Positions 43,448-52,412 are shown, numbered from the stretch's first letter. The stretch is 64,000 bases of DNA from Paenibacillus_E violae (GCF_032461945.1 NZ_JAWCUD010000004.1:186001-250000), one strand, 5' to 3'. The notes: generated from the letters alone by a model not told the origin. Translations and numbers: made by a program.

Positions 43448-44005
43448 TTGCCATGCCATAAAAGACGTGTTAGAAAATCATGCAAAATTTGCAGAACAAA
43501 AAAATTCATCTGTAGAAAGAGGAAAGCATCTCCACTTCGAAAACGACTCGTAACGGATGAAATCTGCGGCAGTATTTCACAAGAAAGCAATGGCGAAAGT
43601 GTGGAATACTGGCGGACGGCCAATACGGGGCGCAATCTTCCCTTTGGAACGATTACGGTACGGAACCAGAGTCCGCATTGTACGTTGACGGTTAAAGCTG
43701 ATACAACAGGGGATGGGATTTCCGATATCACCTTGTTTACACTAACGGAACTTAATCAAACGAAATCCATTACATTGGGAGCTGTCGCAAGCCTAGAAAT
43801 AAGCTCCTCAAGTTCTGCAGAGATTAAAAGCGTAGGCCAGTACTCCATCACCGCACATTATTTTTTCACGATAAAAAAACGTAAGCATCCTAAGAAAAAA
43901 ATAACTGTCGTTAAGCTGCGACCGCAAATCCTAAGTGACATCCCTCGCAAAGACGAGATCTGCCTAGTAAAAGAAGAGATGGAGCAAATCACTTGCAAAT
44001 CATAG
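43448..44005 (+). CDS. Endospore-appendage (Ena)-like protein, Cys-rich N-terminus
   Basis: 185 aa from TTG 43448, with AGGAGGT 7 bases upstream. Residues 1-40 are very basic and carry four Cys (MPCHKRR, SCKICR, FICRKRK). A beta-rich domain follows (about 40-145): EICGSISQ, EYWRTANTGRNLPFGTITVRNQS, TKSITLGAVASLEIS and a final GQYSITAHYFF. This pattern (ICG near the start, Cys in the tail, xIT.HY at the end) resembles Ena-type jelly-roll subunits (DUF3992) that form disulfide-linked spore fibres. A Lys-rich tail of about 40 residues is extra. It shares MPC start and ICG/HY marks with the next gene. Assignment is tentative. Confidence 0.5.
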   Translation: MPCHKRRVRKSCKICRTKKFICRKRKASPLRKRLVTDEICGSISQESNGESVEYWRTANTGRNLPFGTITVRNQSPHCTLTVKADTTGDGISDITLFTLTELNQTKSITLGAVASLEISSSSSAEIKSVGQYSITAHYFFTIKKRKHPKKKITVVKLRPQILSDIPRKDEICLVKEEMEQITCKS

Positions 44006-44137
44006 AGTTGGTAGGTTTTTGAACATATTTCTAAATATAGACGAGCTGCTATGTTAGTATCTATACCAACTACAATCAGGACGCATTAATAGTAAGGTAA
44101 AGATTTTTCAAAACTCAGATCCGTAGGAGATGATTGT

Positions 44138-44470
44138 ATGCCTTGTCTATGCAACAACAGAAATCCTTATAATGACGATATTTGCGGTACGTTTATGATA
44201 ACGGCCGGCATGTCATTAACCGTGTACGCAATTAATACTTCAGCTCCTGCCATCCCGCCATTGCCAATTAGCGGTTCTGTTAGTGTAAAAGCATCCGGTG
44301 GAGGAAACGTAGATGTGACGATTCGCAACTCAATCGGAGCTTCTATCGATACTTTTACAGTGCCGGTAGGCAGTACATTTACAAGAACTTACGGTGATAT
44401 CGGGTTTGTAGCGCTACTTAACAATTCTTCTTCAGCATCAGGGGAATATGGTCTGTCCCTTCACTACTAA
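44138..44470 (+). CDS. Endospore-appendage (Ena)-like protein, short
   Basis: 110 aa. MPCLCNNR start with two Cys, then DDICGTFMIT, a Gly/Ser/Val-rich beta domain (ISGSVSVKASGGGNVDVTI, VPVGSTFTRTYGD) and a terminal GEYGLSLHY. The order of features matches the neighbouring 185-aa protein and the Ena family: N-terminal connector with Cys, ICGTF, jelly-roll, HY end. AGGAG is 8 bases before ATG. A terminator follows. Probably made in the mother cell during sporulation if the family call is right; no sure sigma-E/K promoter was identified. Confidence 0.5.
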   Translation: MPCLCNNRNPYNDDICGTFMITAGMSLTVYAINTSAPAIPPLPISGSVSVKASGGGNVDVTIRNSIGASIDTFTVPVGSTFTRTYGDIGFVALLNNSSSASGEYGLSLHY

Positions 44471-44513
44471 CATTGCTAGACTCCACTTCTCTGCGTATAA
44501 AATGCGACAAAAA

Positions 44514-44542
44514 AACAAGCTGCCTAATGGCGGCTTGTTTTT
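44514..44542 (+). terminator. Terminator of the short Ena-like gene
   Basis: AACAAGCtGCC taat GGCgGCTTGTT followed by TTT; A-run upstream. Confidence 0.88.
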
Positions 44543-44630
44543 CATGTCATCCTAAAAAAGCCACCTCATGCGAAGTTTTCAGCGATTGTGTTATAATGAT
44601 CCATATCAACTTATTTGGAGGCATTTTGAC

Positions 44631-44807
44631 ATGAAAATTTACGTCATCCTCTCTTTCGACGGCGAAGAAATGGAAAATGTTTATGTAGGCACAGACGAGG
44701 AGAAAGCGCTGTCGTTCACGCCCGCTGATTTCGATAACAGCGAAGCCCTGTTTGTGGAAATTTGGGAAGACGGCGAGAAAACGGATGACTTCCGATTAGA
44801 ACAATAA
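44631..44807 (+). CDS. Small acidic hypothetical protein
   Basis: 58 aa from ATG 44631, with GGAGG 9 bases upstream; an in-frame start at 44568 would add 21 residues but lacks a ribosome site. The sequence is acidic (MKIYVILSFDGEEMENVYVG, ending DDFRLEQ) and predicted as a small alpha/beta fold. No family recognised. It lies 41 bases before the next gene and may be co-transcribed with it. Confidence 0.6.
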   Translation: MKIYVILSFDGEEMENVYVGTDEEKALSFTPADFDNSEALFVEIWEDGEKTDDFRLEQ

Positions 44808-44848
44808 AAGAACCTTCTACCATAAATACATAGAAAGGCGGCACGAAC

Positions 44849-45607
44849 ATGGTACATGCATTCACCATTCAGCCCGAAACCTACACAACCTTCGAGGATG
44901 AAACCGAACAATTGGAGCAGTGTAAAGAATGGGGCTTACTTTCTGAGAAAGCGGCCAAAACGAAAACCTTTTACTACAAAAACAACGGCATGAACTTGTC
45001 TTGCGATATCGTCGGCTTGGTAGATAAAATGACCGCTGTCATCGAATTCGACAATAAGCAGCTGCACTGCATTCACCCCTCTTATCTGAAGGAGATGCAG
45101 GCGGCCAATTATAGCCAAAGACTGACGGCTGCCACAGACGAGACTACTGGAACTGACGCGGCAGAGTCTGAAACCGTAGCTCCCGCTGCTGTAGAATCCA
45201 TCGCAGACGACTCCGCTCCAGCCGAGCAAGAAGCTGAACAAGCGAAAGCTCCGAAAACAAAACAGCCGAAAGAAAAAGCAGCAAAAAAAGAAAAGGCCCC
45301 GAAGCTGGAGCTGCCTGAAGATAAAGTTAAAATGATCGCTACGGTGCAGGAATTTACGACCGTCCCTAACAATTTCTCCGATAATGATGATGAAGTTATC
45401 ATTTATGAGGCTGTTTCCATCACGGAACCTGCCATGGAGATCGGCACAGCCTGGTCCAGTCACAGCAACACGCTCAAAAAGTTGGAACTCGAAGTCGGAG
45501 ATACCGTCACCTTTGAGTGCAAAATCGTAGCTAAGAAGCTTAGCAAGCATCCTGTACCTTACAAAATCAACAACCCTGCCAAAATGCAAAAGGTAACGGC
45601 GGAATAA
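44849..45607 (+). CDS. Hypothetical two-domain protein with Ala/Lys/Glu linker
   Basis: 252 aa. An N-terminal domain (1-90, with FYYKNNGMNLSCDIVGLVDK) and a C-terminal domain (about 158-250, KVKMIATVQEFTTVPNNF, then DTVTFECKIVAKKL) are joined by a low-complexity linker rich in Ala, Glu, Pro and Lys (about 95-155). The C-terminal domain may be an OB-like beta barrel. No known family recognised and no signal peptide, so probably cytoplasmic. Confidence 0.6.
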   Translation: MVHAFTIQPETYTTFEDETEQLEQCKEWGLLSEKAAKTKTFYYKNNGMNLSCDIVGLVDKMTAVIEFDNKQLHCIHPSYLKEMQAANYSQRLTAATDETTGTDAAESETVAPAAVESIADDSAPAEQEAEQAKAPKTKQPKEKAAKKEKAPKLELPEDKVKMIATVQEFTTVPNNFSDNDDEVIIYEAVSITEPAMEIGTAWSSHSNTLKKLELEVGDTVTFECKIVAKKLSKHPVPYKINNPAKMQKVTAE

Positions 45608-45619
45608 GAAGACCAAAAA

Positions 45620-45662
45620 AGCTTAATCCATCCGCTTTGGCAAGCTGGGATTAAGCTCTTTT
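45620..45662 (+). terminator. Terminator
   Basis: AGCTTAATCC pairs perfectly with GGATTAAGCT, then CTTTTAA. Confidence 0.88.
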
Positions 45663-45696
45663 AACGCTGCCGCGGCAGCAGAGGGACGTGCTTCAG

Positions 45697-46572
45697 ATGA
45701 CGTATATTCAGAATCTTAGCTTCAGCGAGAGTCCGCTTTACTTTGCGTACCGCCGTCAAACGATCGGCAACGAACAGTTTCATGGCACCTTTCATGCACA
45801 TCAAGGCGTAGAAATTTTGTTTGTACACGAAGGAAAGGGTACGCTGATTGTCGATCAACAAAGCTATGAGGTTACCGCCGGCATGCTTTGTGTTTTCCAA
45901 CCCTATCAGCTGCACCATATCCAAGTAAGTCCCGACACGCCTTTCATCCGCTCAATTGTACACTTCGAGCCCTATCTCTATGAATCTTATTTTGAGAGAT
46001 GGCCGAAGCTGCTGACATTTTTCAAGCAAATGCACACGAGCAAGCTGCCTGCGCCATGCATCTACAATATCAGCGAGCCGGAGCCGCTGCTTTCCCTTTT
46101 TCCAAGCCTGGAAGAGAAAATACCGACATTAGCGAAGAAAGACGAGCTGGAGGAATTTTCGTTATTCCTCGTTGCTTTTTTCCGAGCTTTACGGCAAATA
46201 TGGGAACGAAGCGATGTGCAGTTCGACTCCGGCCACACACGCCATAAGCATCAGGCTGAGCGTATTCTGGGCTGGCTCGAAGGGCACTACACGGAACCGC
46301 TTCGACTTGAGCACATGGCTAGCGAGCTTCACCTGTCCCCTTACCATCTCTCTCATTTGTTCAAAGAGTGTACAGGCAGCAGCATTTCCGATTATGTGAC
46401 CGCACGTAGAATGCAGCAAGCTGTCATGCTGTTAACTTCAACCGAGCAGTCGATCGCACAAATCGCCGAAAACATCGGGATTACGAACAGTTCCTACTTC
46501 TGTAAAATGTTTAAAAGCCGTATGGGCAGCACGCCCCATCAATTCCGCCTGCAATGGCAGAAGCAGCGCTGA
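45697..46572 (+). CDS. AraC-family transcriptional regulator
   Basis: 291 aa from ATG 45697 (GAGGG 11 bases upstream); GTG 45688 is too close to the ribosome site. Cupin sensor (FHAHQGVEILFVHEGKGTLI, GMLCVFQPYQLHHIQ) and HTH pair (ASELHLSPYHLSHLFKECTG, AENIGITNSSYFCKMFKS). Convergent with the Gfo/Idh/MocA gene next door, which may be its target. Confidence 0.9.
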   Translation: MTYIQNLSFSESPLYFAYRRQTIGNEQFHGTFHAHQGVEILFVHEGKGTLIVDQQSYEVTAGMLCVFQPYQLHHIQVSPDTPFIRSIVHFEPYLYESYFERWPKLLTFFKQMHTSKLPAPCIYNISEPEPLLSLFPSLEEKIPTLAKKDELEEFSLFLVAFFRALRQIWERSDVQFDSGHTRHKHQAERILGWLEGHYTEPLRLEHMASELHLSPYHLSHLFKECTGSSISDYVTARRMQQAVMLLTSTEQSIAQIAENIGITNSSYFCKMFKSRMGSTPHQFRLQWQKQR

Positions 46573-46593
46573 TAGCCTCGGTAAGCGGCATCC

Positions 46594-47745
46594 TTATTTG
46601 TAGCTGCTTCCTGTCGAGATGGTGGTCGTTGCAAAATTCTCGATCGACTTCTTTTTTTCATAGAAATGGATTGCATTCGCCTGAACACCTTCACGGGTAT
46701 AGAAAGCATCCTCAGGGCCGATCGGGAATTTCACCAATTGTCCAGTGCTTGCCGATTTATAAATAGCTGTAATTAATTCGAGTGTTTGTCTGCCGCTCAC
46801 CCCATCGATTAAGAGAGGCGCACCTGTCTCAATGGCGGTAAGCACATTATCGATTTGGCCCGCATGGCCTTCATGCACAACGTCCGGCAGGGCATCATAG
46901 AGAGCCTGCAGCTGTGACTCCAATGCTGGGTTCGGCTCAGGGAAGCCGTTCGCTTTTGAGTTCGATGCTTTCACTTTCCAAGGTGTGGAGACGCGCGCTT
47001 TAGCGCCTTGGAAAATCAACTGCTGCTCCTCTCCGTGATGAACCACAGAGGAGGTTAGTTGACCAAGCGATCCGTTAGCGTAACGCAGCATACCGATCGA
47101 CAGATCTTCCACTTCGGCATTATCATGCGCAACATTGCTCATGAATGCCTGTACTTCACTCGGGCTGCCCATCATCCACAGCAGCGCATCAATATGATGC
47201 ACGGCGTGGTTCAGTGTCGGGCCGCCGCCTTCTTTTTCCCATGTGCCGCGCCACCAGAGATCATAATACGAATGACCGCGCCACCAGAACGAATCGACCT
47301 GCACGTGCAAAATATTCCCCATAAGTCCGCTTTCCAGGACAGACTTCATTTTCATCATCGGCGTTTTGAAACGATTTTGAGCCACAACGGACAACAGCTT
47401 GCCTGTGCGCTGCGACACTTCATTCATCGTATCGCACTCTTCAAGCGAAGACGCCATCGGCTTTTCCACCATGACATGTGTGTTAGCCTCCATAAATTCG
47501 ACAGCCAATGAAGCATGGGTATACGGTGGTGTACAAATGGAAACGAGGTCAATTTCCCCCGTGAGCAGTTCTTTATAATCCTTGACAGCCTTGGCATTCA
47601 GCCCATGTTGGTCAATTCGTTCCTGCGCCTTGTCCACGTAGATATCACTAATCGCCACAATTTGGCAGCGCTCCGGAAATTTCAAATAGGCTTCGATATG
47701 TGCGTTCGATATGGCCCCTGCACCAATAATAGCTACTTTGAGCAT
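46594..47745 (-). CDS. Gfo/Idh/MocA-family oxidoreductase
   Basis: 383 aa. Rossmann start LKVAIIGAGAISNAHIEAY, catalytic-type VEKPMASS, then GPTLNHAVHHIDALLWMMG in the C-terminal domain. It is more distant from the two paralogues at 4-8 kb than those are from each other. GAAGGAGG precedes ATG 47745. Substrate unknown; single gene. Confidence 0.88.
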   Translation of the reverse strand: MLKVAIIGAGAISNAHIEAYLKFPERCQIVAISDIYVDKAQERIDQHGLNAKAVKDYKELLTGEIDLVSICTPPYTHASLAVEFMEANTHVMVEKPMASSLEECDTMNEVSQRTGKLLSVVAQNRFKTPMMKMKSVLESGLMGNILHVQVDSFWWRGHSYYDLWWRGTWEKEGGGPTLNHAVHHIDALLWMMGSPSEVQAFMSNVAHDNAEVEDLSIGMLRYANGSLGQLTSSVVHHGEEQQLIFQGAKARVSTPWKVKASNSKANGFPEPNPALESQLQALYDALPDVVHEGHAGQIDNVLTAIETGAPLLIDGVSGRQTLELITAIYKSASTGQLVKFPIGPEDAFYTREGVQANAIHFYEKKKSIENFATTTISTGSSYK

Positions 47746-48116
47746 GCTTATTTCCTCCTTCAGCTTATTGGTTCAAGCTTACCAATATTCTCCTTCGAAA
47801 TGTGCACACATCTTGTGCAAAAATACGACTATTTTGCGGTTGAATAACAGTCAACAGCCTTCTGATTTAATATAAAATGGAAAAACTACCGTTATTCTAC
47901 GCTACCCAGTGGTGTGGAAGGTAATAACAGTGGAAGCTCCAGCTAAATCGTCGATGATTGCCCGAAAACTGATACACTCGTGAAATTAGCGGCAGAATTT
48001 CCAGTTATTAGGTTTTGTTCACATGAAATAACTGGAGTAATCGGCGCTAATAACTAACCACAAGCAAATCAAAAAAAGGCCGCCTTGTAGGCGACCTTTC
48101 ATGTGACTATTCCCAT
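47746..48116. other. Intergenic region with inverted repeats and terminator
   Basis: No gene visible. It holds a 10-bp inverted repeat TCCAGTTATT (48000-48009) / AATAACTGGA (48027-48036) and a related weaker pair near 47887-47930. A terminator on the minus strand at 48075-48099 (AAAGGcCGCCT/AGGCGaCCTTT then T-run) closes the operon of the formylglycine-generating enzyme. Confidence 0.6.
48075..48099 (-). terminator. Terminator of the FGE / zinc-ribbon operon
   Basis: AAAGG.CGCCT TGT AGGCG.CCTTT, followed on the minus strand by a run of seven Ts. Confidence 0.88.
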
Positions 48117-48287
48117 TCAATGCTTCAGCTTTCTTCTAGCTTCCAATTCCTTTTTCAGTGCATGCTCAACCGATTCAGCGAGTAGATCAAATTTCTCTGC
48201 AACCGAATAACCGAGCACCACTCCGCAGTGCGAACACTTCTGCAATTGTAGATCAGTCATTTTGAAACAATGTCTACACTTGATCAC
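48117..48287 (-). CDS. Small zinc-ribbon protein
   Basis: 56 aa from GTG 48287, with ATAGGAGG 11 bases upstream. Two CxxC pairs (VIKCRHCFK and QKCSHCGV) form a zinc ribbon in the first 22 residues, followed by a helical charged tail ending RRKLKH. It starts 35 bases after the formylglycine-generating enzyme and shares its terminator, so they are one operon. Function unknown. Confidence 0.65.
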   Translation of the reverse strand: MIKCRHCFKMTDLQLQKCSHCGVVLGYSVAEKFDLLAESVEHALKKELEARRKLKH

Positions 48288-48321
48288 AGTAAGCCGAACC
48301 TCCTATCGTGAACCATCGTCT

Positions 48322-49317
48322 CTATTCAACATCGGAAGCGCAGCGGAATCCAATATTTCCTGTGGAGCTATCCGGTGTGTTCTTGCTTCTCGCAGCTACC
48401 CGATACCGGTTGCAATACGATTTGTGGCACAAATAGGAGCCTCCACGCATCACACGGGCTTGACCGGACGGAGGTCCTGCAGGATTCACTCGTTTGGCTT
48501 TCACATGATAGTCCGGGCTGAACCAGTCCGAACACCACTCCCAAACGTTGCCCGAAACATTATACAATCCGTAGCCATTAGGCTCGAATGCTCGTACCGG
48601 CGCGGTACCTGCATAGCCGTCGCTAGCGTTATTCTTAATTGGGAATTTCCCCTGCCAAATGTTGCATCTATGCTGGCCGCCCGGCTTCAGTTCATCCCCC
48701 CAGGGGTAGCGCTTTTGCACCAAACCGCCTCTTGCGGCATACTCCCATTCGGCCTCTGTAGGAAGGCGTTTACCCGACCATTTGCAATAAGCTAGCGCAT
48801 CTTGGTAGGACACGTGGATGACCGGATGATCCCATCGATCTTCCACATTGGAGTCCGGTCCTTCCGGATGCTGCCAGTCGGCTCCCTCGACAACCCACCA
48901 CCATGGTGTTTGCTGCACGGCGGATTTCACCTTTTGAGCTGTGGCTTCAGATACAAACAGATGAAAAACAAACGACCATCCGAACGATTCCGCTTCGGTG
49001 CGATACCCCGTTTGATCAATAAATTGTTTGAATTCCGCATTGGTTACCGTACATGGATCTATGTAAAAAGGCTTGATGGTCACCTCTCGTACCGGTCCTT
49101 CACCATCGGCTGGGAAACCCTCTTGGTCGTCCGTCCCCATCAGGAACGTGCCCCCCTCCAAATAGATCATGCCCGACTTGTCCGAAACTTGACGATCGTT
49201 AGATTCAACCGCCTGAGCTTGAGCCTGAGACTGAGACTGAACAGGTGTCGGAGCGTCGGAGTGAACTTGTGTAGCTGAATCTCGACTTGCTGAACAACAG
49301 GACTTATTAGCTTCCAA
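48322..49317 (-). CDS. Formylglycine-generating enzyme (SUMF1 family)
   Basis: 331 aa from TTG 49317 (GGGGGAG 6 bases upstream). FGE-sulfatase fold with GGTFLMGTDDQEGFPADGEGP, RLPTEAEWEYAARGG, YNVSGNVWEWCSDW and VMRGGSYLCHKSYCNRYR. The two active-site Cys are present (Cys297 and Cys302, five apart as in human SUMF1 Cys336/Cys341), so it should oxidise the Cys of CxPxR sulfatases to formylglycine. The N-terminal 45 residues are a Gln/Ser-rich extension with a CC pair. Likely partner: the Cys-type sulfatase at 764-2179, the only such sulfatase in the window. Confidence 0.92.
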   Translation of the reverse strand: MEANKSCCSASRDSATQVHSDAPTPVQSQSQAQAQAVESNDRQVSDKSGMIYLEGGTFLMGTDDQEGFPADGEGPVREVTIKPFYIDPCTVTNAEFKQFIDQTGYRTEAESFGWSFVFHLFVSEATAQKVKSAVQQTPWWWVVEGADWQHPEGPDSNVEDRWDHPVIHVSYQDALAYCKWSGKRLPTEAEWEYAARGGLVQKRYPWGDELKPGGQHRCNIWQGKFPIKNNASDGYAGTAPVRAFEPNGYGLYNVSGNVWEWCSDWFSPDYHVKAKRVNPAGPPSGQARVMRGGSYLCHKSYCNRYRVAARSKNTPDSSTGNIGFRCASDVE

Positions 49318-49391
49318 AAAAATCTCCCCCCCATTTTATAATGAATGCCAAAACAACGTTATAAGACAAGAATATCACCTTCCAAGTAAAC

Positions 49392-49425
49392 AAGAAAGGA
49401 CCATTCGACAATCGTCGACTGGTCC
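49392..49425 (-). terminator. Terminator of the iol operon / lacI gene
   Basis: GGACCAgTCGAC gatt GTCGAaTGGTCC on the minus strand, followed by TTTCTTG. Confidence 0.85.
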
Positions 49426-49433
49426 CTGCTTGT

Positions 49434-50444
49434 TTACTCGCTTACCGCTCCGGTAGACTTGCGTACAACGAGCTCCGGTTTAAGCACTTGCTCTGGCTTG
49501 GCGTCCCCCTTGTTCGCGAGCTGCGCGATCACAAGATCAACAGCCAGCTTCCCCATCGCCTCTATCGGCTGGGCGATCGTGGTCAAAGGCGGGTCTGTGA
49601 CCGAGGCCAAAATCGTATCGTCGAAGCCGACGATCGACACGTCCTCCGGTACGCGCAAACCCAAAGCCTTGGCCGCTTGCAGCGCGCCAATGGCGAGCAG
49701 ATCGTTACAGCAAAAGAGCGCCGAAGGACGCCCCTCCTGCTGCAGCAGCTCCATCGTTTGGCGCTTGCCGTCGCGAAGCAGATCGTAACCGCCGGACTTC
49801 ACCGAAGCATCCGGCAATTCGAGCCCCGCGCCCGCCAGTGCTTCACGGAACCCGCGAATGCGCTCCCGGGAGGAACTGACCTTCAGATGCTCGGCCAACA
49901 CAGCAATCCGGGTATGCCCGAGCTCAAGCAAATGCTGCGCTGCTAATTTGCCTCCTTCGAAGTCGCCTACATGTACGGTTTGTACATAGGGACTTGCCAT
50001 CTCCCTGGCTATGGAAACAATGGGAATCGACTTATCGACCAAGGGCGATAAAAGTTCCAAATTGTCCATTCCGGTACCGATGATCATGCCGTCCACGCTT
50101 TTTTGCTGCAACAGCGTTAAATACCGTTCAATTCGCTCGTCTTCGTTATGCGTTGAACAAATGACAATGCTATAGCCAAGCTTATGTCCTTGATCTTCAA
50201 CCGCATGCGCGATTTCAGCAAAAAAAGGATTTGAAATATCGGGGACCAGCAGCCCGAGGGTGAATGTCTTTTTGCCTGTCAAAGCTGCGGCAATAACGCT
50301 TGGACGATAATTTAACCGTTCCATAACGAGAAAAATTTCGTTGCGGCGCTCCTCGCTGATTTTACCTTTTCCGTTGATAACCTGCGAAACGGCCGCTATC
50401 GATACTCCGGCTTCACGGGCTACATCATATATGGTTGCCTTCAT
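49434..50444 (-). CDS. LacI-family transcriptional regulator, probable repressor of the iol operon
   Basis: 336 aa from ATG 50444, after GGGAG; the frame extends to 50474. N-terminal LacI HTH (TIYDVAREAGVSIAAVSQVING) and a periplasmic-binding-like effector domain (LGLLVPDISNPFFAEIAHAVE, GFDDTILASVTDPPLTTIAQP). It is the last gene in the direction of the iol operon, 83 bases after iolB. The three TTAAGCGCTTAA palindromes before iolD have the shape of LacI-family operators, so autoregulation with the operon is likely. This replaces the DeoR-type IolR known from B. subtilis. Confidence 0.88.
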   Translation of the reverse strand: MKATIYDVAREAGVSIAAVSQVINGKGKISEERRNEIFLVMERLNYRPSVIAAALTGKKTFTLGLLVPDISNPFFAEIAHAVEDQGHKLGYSIVICSTHNEDERIERYLTLLQQKSVDGMIIGTGMDNLELLSPLVDKSIPIVSIAREMASPYVQTVHVGDFEGGKLAAQHLLELGHTRIAVLAEHLKVSSSRERIRGFREALAGAGLELPDASVKSGGYDLLRDGKRQTMELLQQEGRPSALFCCNDLLAIGALQAAKALGLRVPEDVSIVGFDDTILASVTDPPLTTIAQPIEAMGKLAVDLVIAQLANKGDAKPEQVLKPELVVRKSTGAVSE

Positions 50445-50527
50445 TTGCTTCTCCCATCGTTGTTTCTTCCACATTAGTCTCTATTATGCTCAGAAGGCAT
50501 CCAAGTTGCAACCCGCTCGTACAGCCG

Positions 50528-51346
50528 CTATTCGCGAGGTTTGGTCATGAGCCAAGCATGATCGGGATCATTATGGAACTTCCACGTCCGCGTTGGCCCC
50601 GCCATTACGTTCAAGTAATACACTTCGTACCCAGGCGGCGCACACACGGGATGATATCCTTTCGGCACCAACACCGTTTGACCGTCACGAACAACAAGCG
50701 TCTCATCCAAGGAGCGGTCATCCGTATAGACGCGTTGAATGGCGAAACCCTGCTCAGGCTGAACATGGAAGTAATAAGTCTCCTCCAGCAAGGACTCATC
50801 GGGCAGCGAATCCCGGTCATGTTTATGAGGCGGGTAGCTGGACCAATGTCCATCCGGGGTAAAAACCTCCACCACGAGTAGGCTGTCTGCCGACTCTTGT
50901 TCAGGGAGGATATTATGAATCCGACGCTCGATATTGCCATATCCGCGAGCCTCGATGCCAACCTGCGCCGGTTCAATCAATCGGGCCGGGTAACGGCCAA
51001 AGCCGGGAGCAGCGCATACCGCCAACTCCACGTCCGTAAGGGCCTTAACTTCGTAAACATCTTCATTCGGCACATACACCGAATAAGGAGCGATTTTCTC
51101 AAAGACGCTCATCCGCTCCCCAATTCCTTGCCACGATTGGAGCTTGGTGGAAACGTCCGCTTTCCCACTTAAAAGGACCAGACAGATTTCATTGCTGCCT
51201 GTTTCACGACGCAGAACCTGGCCTTCCGCTAGCTTGACGACTTGGAACCCTACATACTCCCACCCTGCAGACTCGGGAGTGACGGTAAGGACGACACCCT
51301 CTTTATCTGCCTCATAGGCTTTAACGATCAGATTGGAATCCGACAT
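50528..51346 (-). CDS. iolB: 5-deoxy-glucuronate isomerase
   Basis: 272 aa. Bicupin IolB fold, with the HWSSYPPHKHDRD metal-binding segment, ETYYFHVQPEQGFAIQRVYTDDR and the YHPVCAPPGYEVYYLNVMAG C-terminal cupin. It turns 5-deoxy-glucuronate into 2-deoxy-5-keto-gluconate in inositol breakdown. GGGAGG precedes ATG 51346. Sixth step of the operon after iolG. Confidence 0.95.
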   Translation of the reverse strand: MSDSNLIVKAYEADKEGVVLTVTPESAGWEYVGFQVVKLAEGQVLRRETGSNEICLVLLSGKADVSTKLQSWQGIGERMSVFEKIAPYSVYVPNEDVYEVKALTDVELAVCAAPGFGRYPARLIEPAQVGIEARGYGNIERRIHNILPEQESADSLLVVEVFTPDGHWSSYPPHKHDRDSLPDESLLEETYYFHVQPEQGFAIQRVYTDDRSLDETLVVRDGQTVLVPKGYHPVCAPPGYEVYYLNVMAGPTRTWKFHNDPDHAWLMTKPRE

Positions 51347-51368
51347 GTGATCCTGCCTCCCTACTGCA

Positions 51369-52412
51369 TTATTGAGCTACTGACTGCTGCGACAACAGCT
51401 CGCTGATTTCACTGATTTTAACCGGACGCTGCAGCTCTCGAGAGAACTTCGCAGCCAAGGCGATACGTTCTGCTTGTAGCCCGTCAAAGCCTTCAACCGG
51501 GAGGGGATGACCGTTCACTAAGCTATCAATAAACATTTGTGTCTCAAGGATATATGCTTCATTGTAGCGTTCCAAGAAGAAATGCAGCGGTTTATCCCGC
51601 ATAATGCCTTCGGCTGTGGAAATTTCCGCCGTATTCGGATGGTCATTTGTCACAGCGACACTGCCTTTGGAGCCGAAAACCTCTACTCGCTGATCGTAAC
51701 CGTAGACAGCCTGGCGGCTGTTATCGATGACGCCCAGCGCACCGTTTGCGAAGCGAAGCGTCACAATAGCCGTATCCACATCGCCATGTTCAGCGAAAAC
51801 CGGATTGATCAGCACATTCCCCTGTGCATACACTTCTTCCACTTCGCTGCCGGTTACGAATCGAGCCATATCGAAGTCGTGGATCATCATATCCATGAAA
51901 ATGCCGCCAGAAACTTTGATGTAATCTGGATGCGGAGGATTCGGGTCGCGTGACGTAATTTTCACGATGTGAGGATCTCCAATTGTCCCATTTTGTACAT
52001 GGTCACGCACACGTTTAAAGTTATGATCAAACCGGCGGTTGAATCCGATTTGCAGCTGGACGCCGGATTGACGCACCACTTCCAGCGCTTCTTCGGTTTG
52101 CGTAATGTCCATGGAAACCGGCTTCTCGCAGAAAATGTGTTTGCCGGCTTTCGCCGCCTGCTTAATCAAAGGTACGTGCGTATCCGTCGACGAGCAAATA
52201 AACACAGCGTCAATGTCGGGATTGGCAATTAGCACCTGGCTGTCCTGTACGACTTGATCGATGCCTCTTTCCGCAGCCCAAGCTGTAAGTTCCTCTCCGG
52301 CAAATAAATCACTCACCGCAACAACTTCTACCTGCGGCAATTTCAACAGATTATCGGTATGAATTTTTCCGATTCTTCCCGCTCCAATTATGCCAACTCT
52401 GATCTTCTTCAT
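51369..52412 (-). CDS. iolG: Inositol 2-dehydrogenase
   Basis: 347 aa, Gfo/Idh/MocA family. RVGIIGAGRIGKIHTDNLL, EKPVSMD with the catalytic-type Lys, NRRFDHNFKRV, DMMIHDFDMARF with the Asp/His pair typical of inositol dehydrogenases. NAD-dependent oxidation of myo-inositol to scyllo-inosose. Overlaps the iolJ stop by 4 bases. Confidence 0.93.
   Translation of the reverse strand: MKKIRVGIIGAGRIGKIHTDNLLKLPQVEVVAVSDLFAGEELTAWAAERGIDQVVQDSQVLIANPDIDAVFICSSTDTHVPLIKQAAKAGKHIFCEKPVSMDITQTEEALEVVRQSGVQLQIGFNRRFDHNFKRVRDHVQNGTIGDPHIVKITSRDPNPPHPDYIKVSGGIFMDMMIHDFDMARFVTGSEVEEVYAQGNVLINPVFAEHGDVDTAIVTLRFANGALGVIDNSRQAVYGYDQRVEVFGSKGSVAVTNDHPNTAEISTAEGIMRDKPLHFFLERYNEAYILETQMFIDSLVNGHPLPVEGFDGLQAERIALAAKFSRELQRPVKISEISELLSQQSVAQ

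Noticed and set aside
43311..43553. 80-aa frame overlapping the start of the Ena-like gene
   Set aside because: No ribosome site and it overlaps the TTG-started gene, which has a perfect AGGAGGT.
44936..45616. 226-aa minus-strand frame opposite the 252-aa protein
   Set aside because: Low-complexity Phe/Arg-rich translation that mirrors the Ala/Lys/Glu linker on the plus strand; no start signal.
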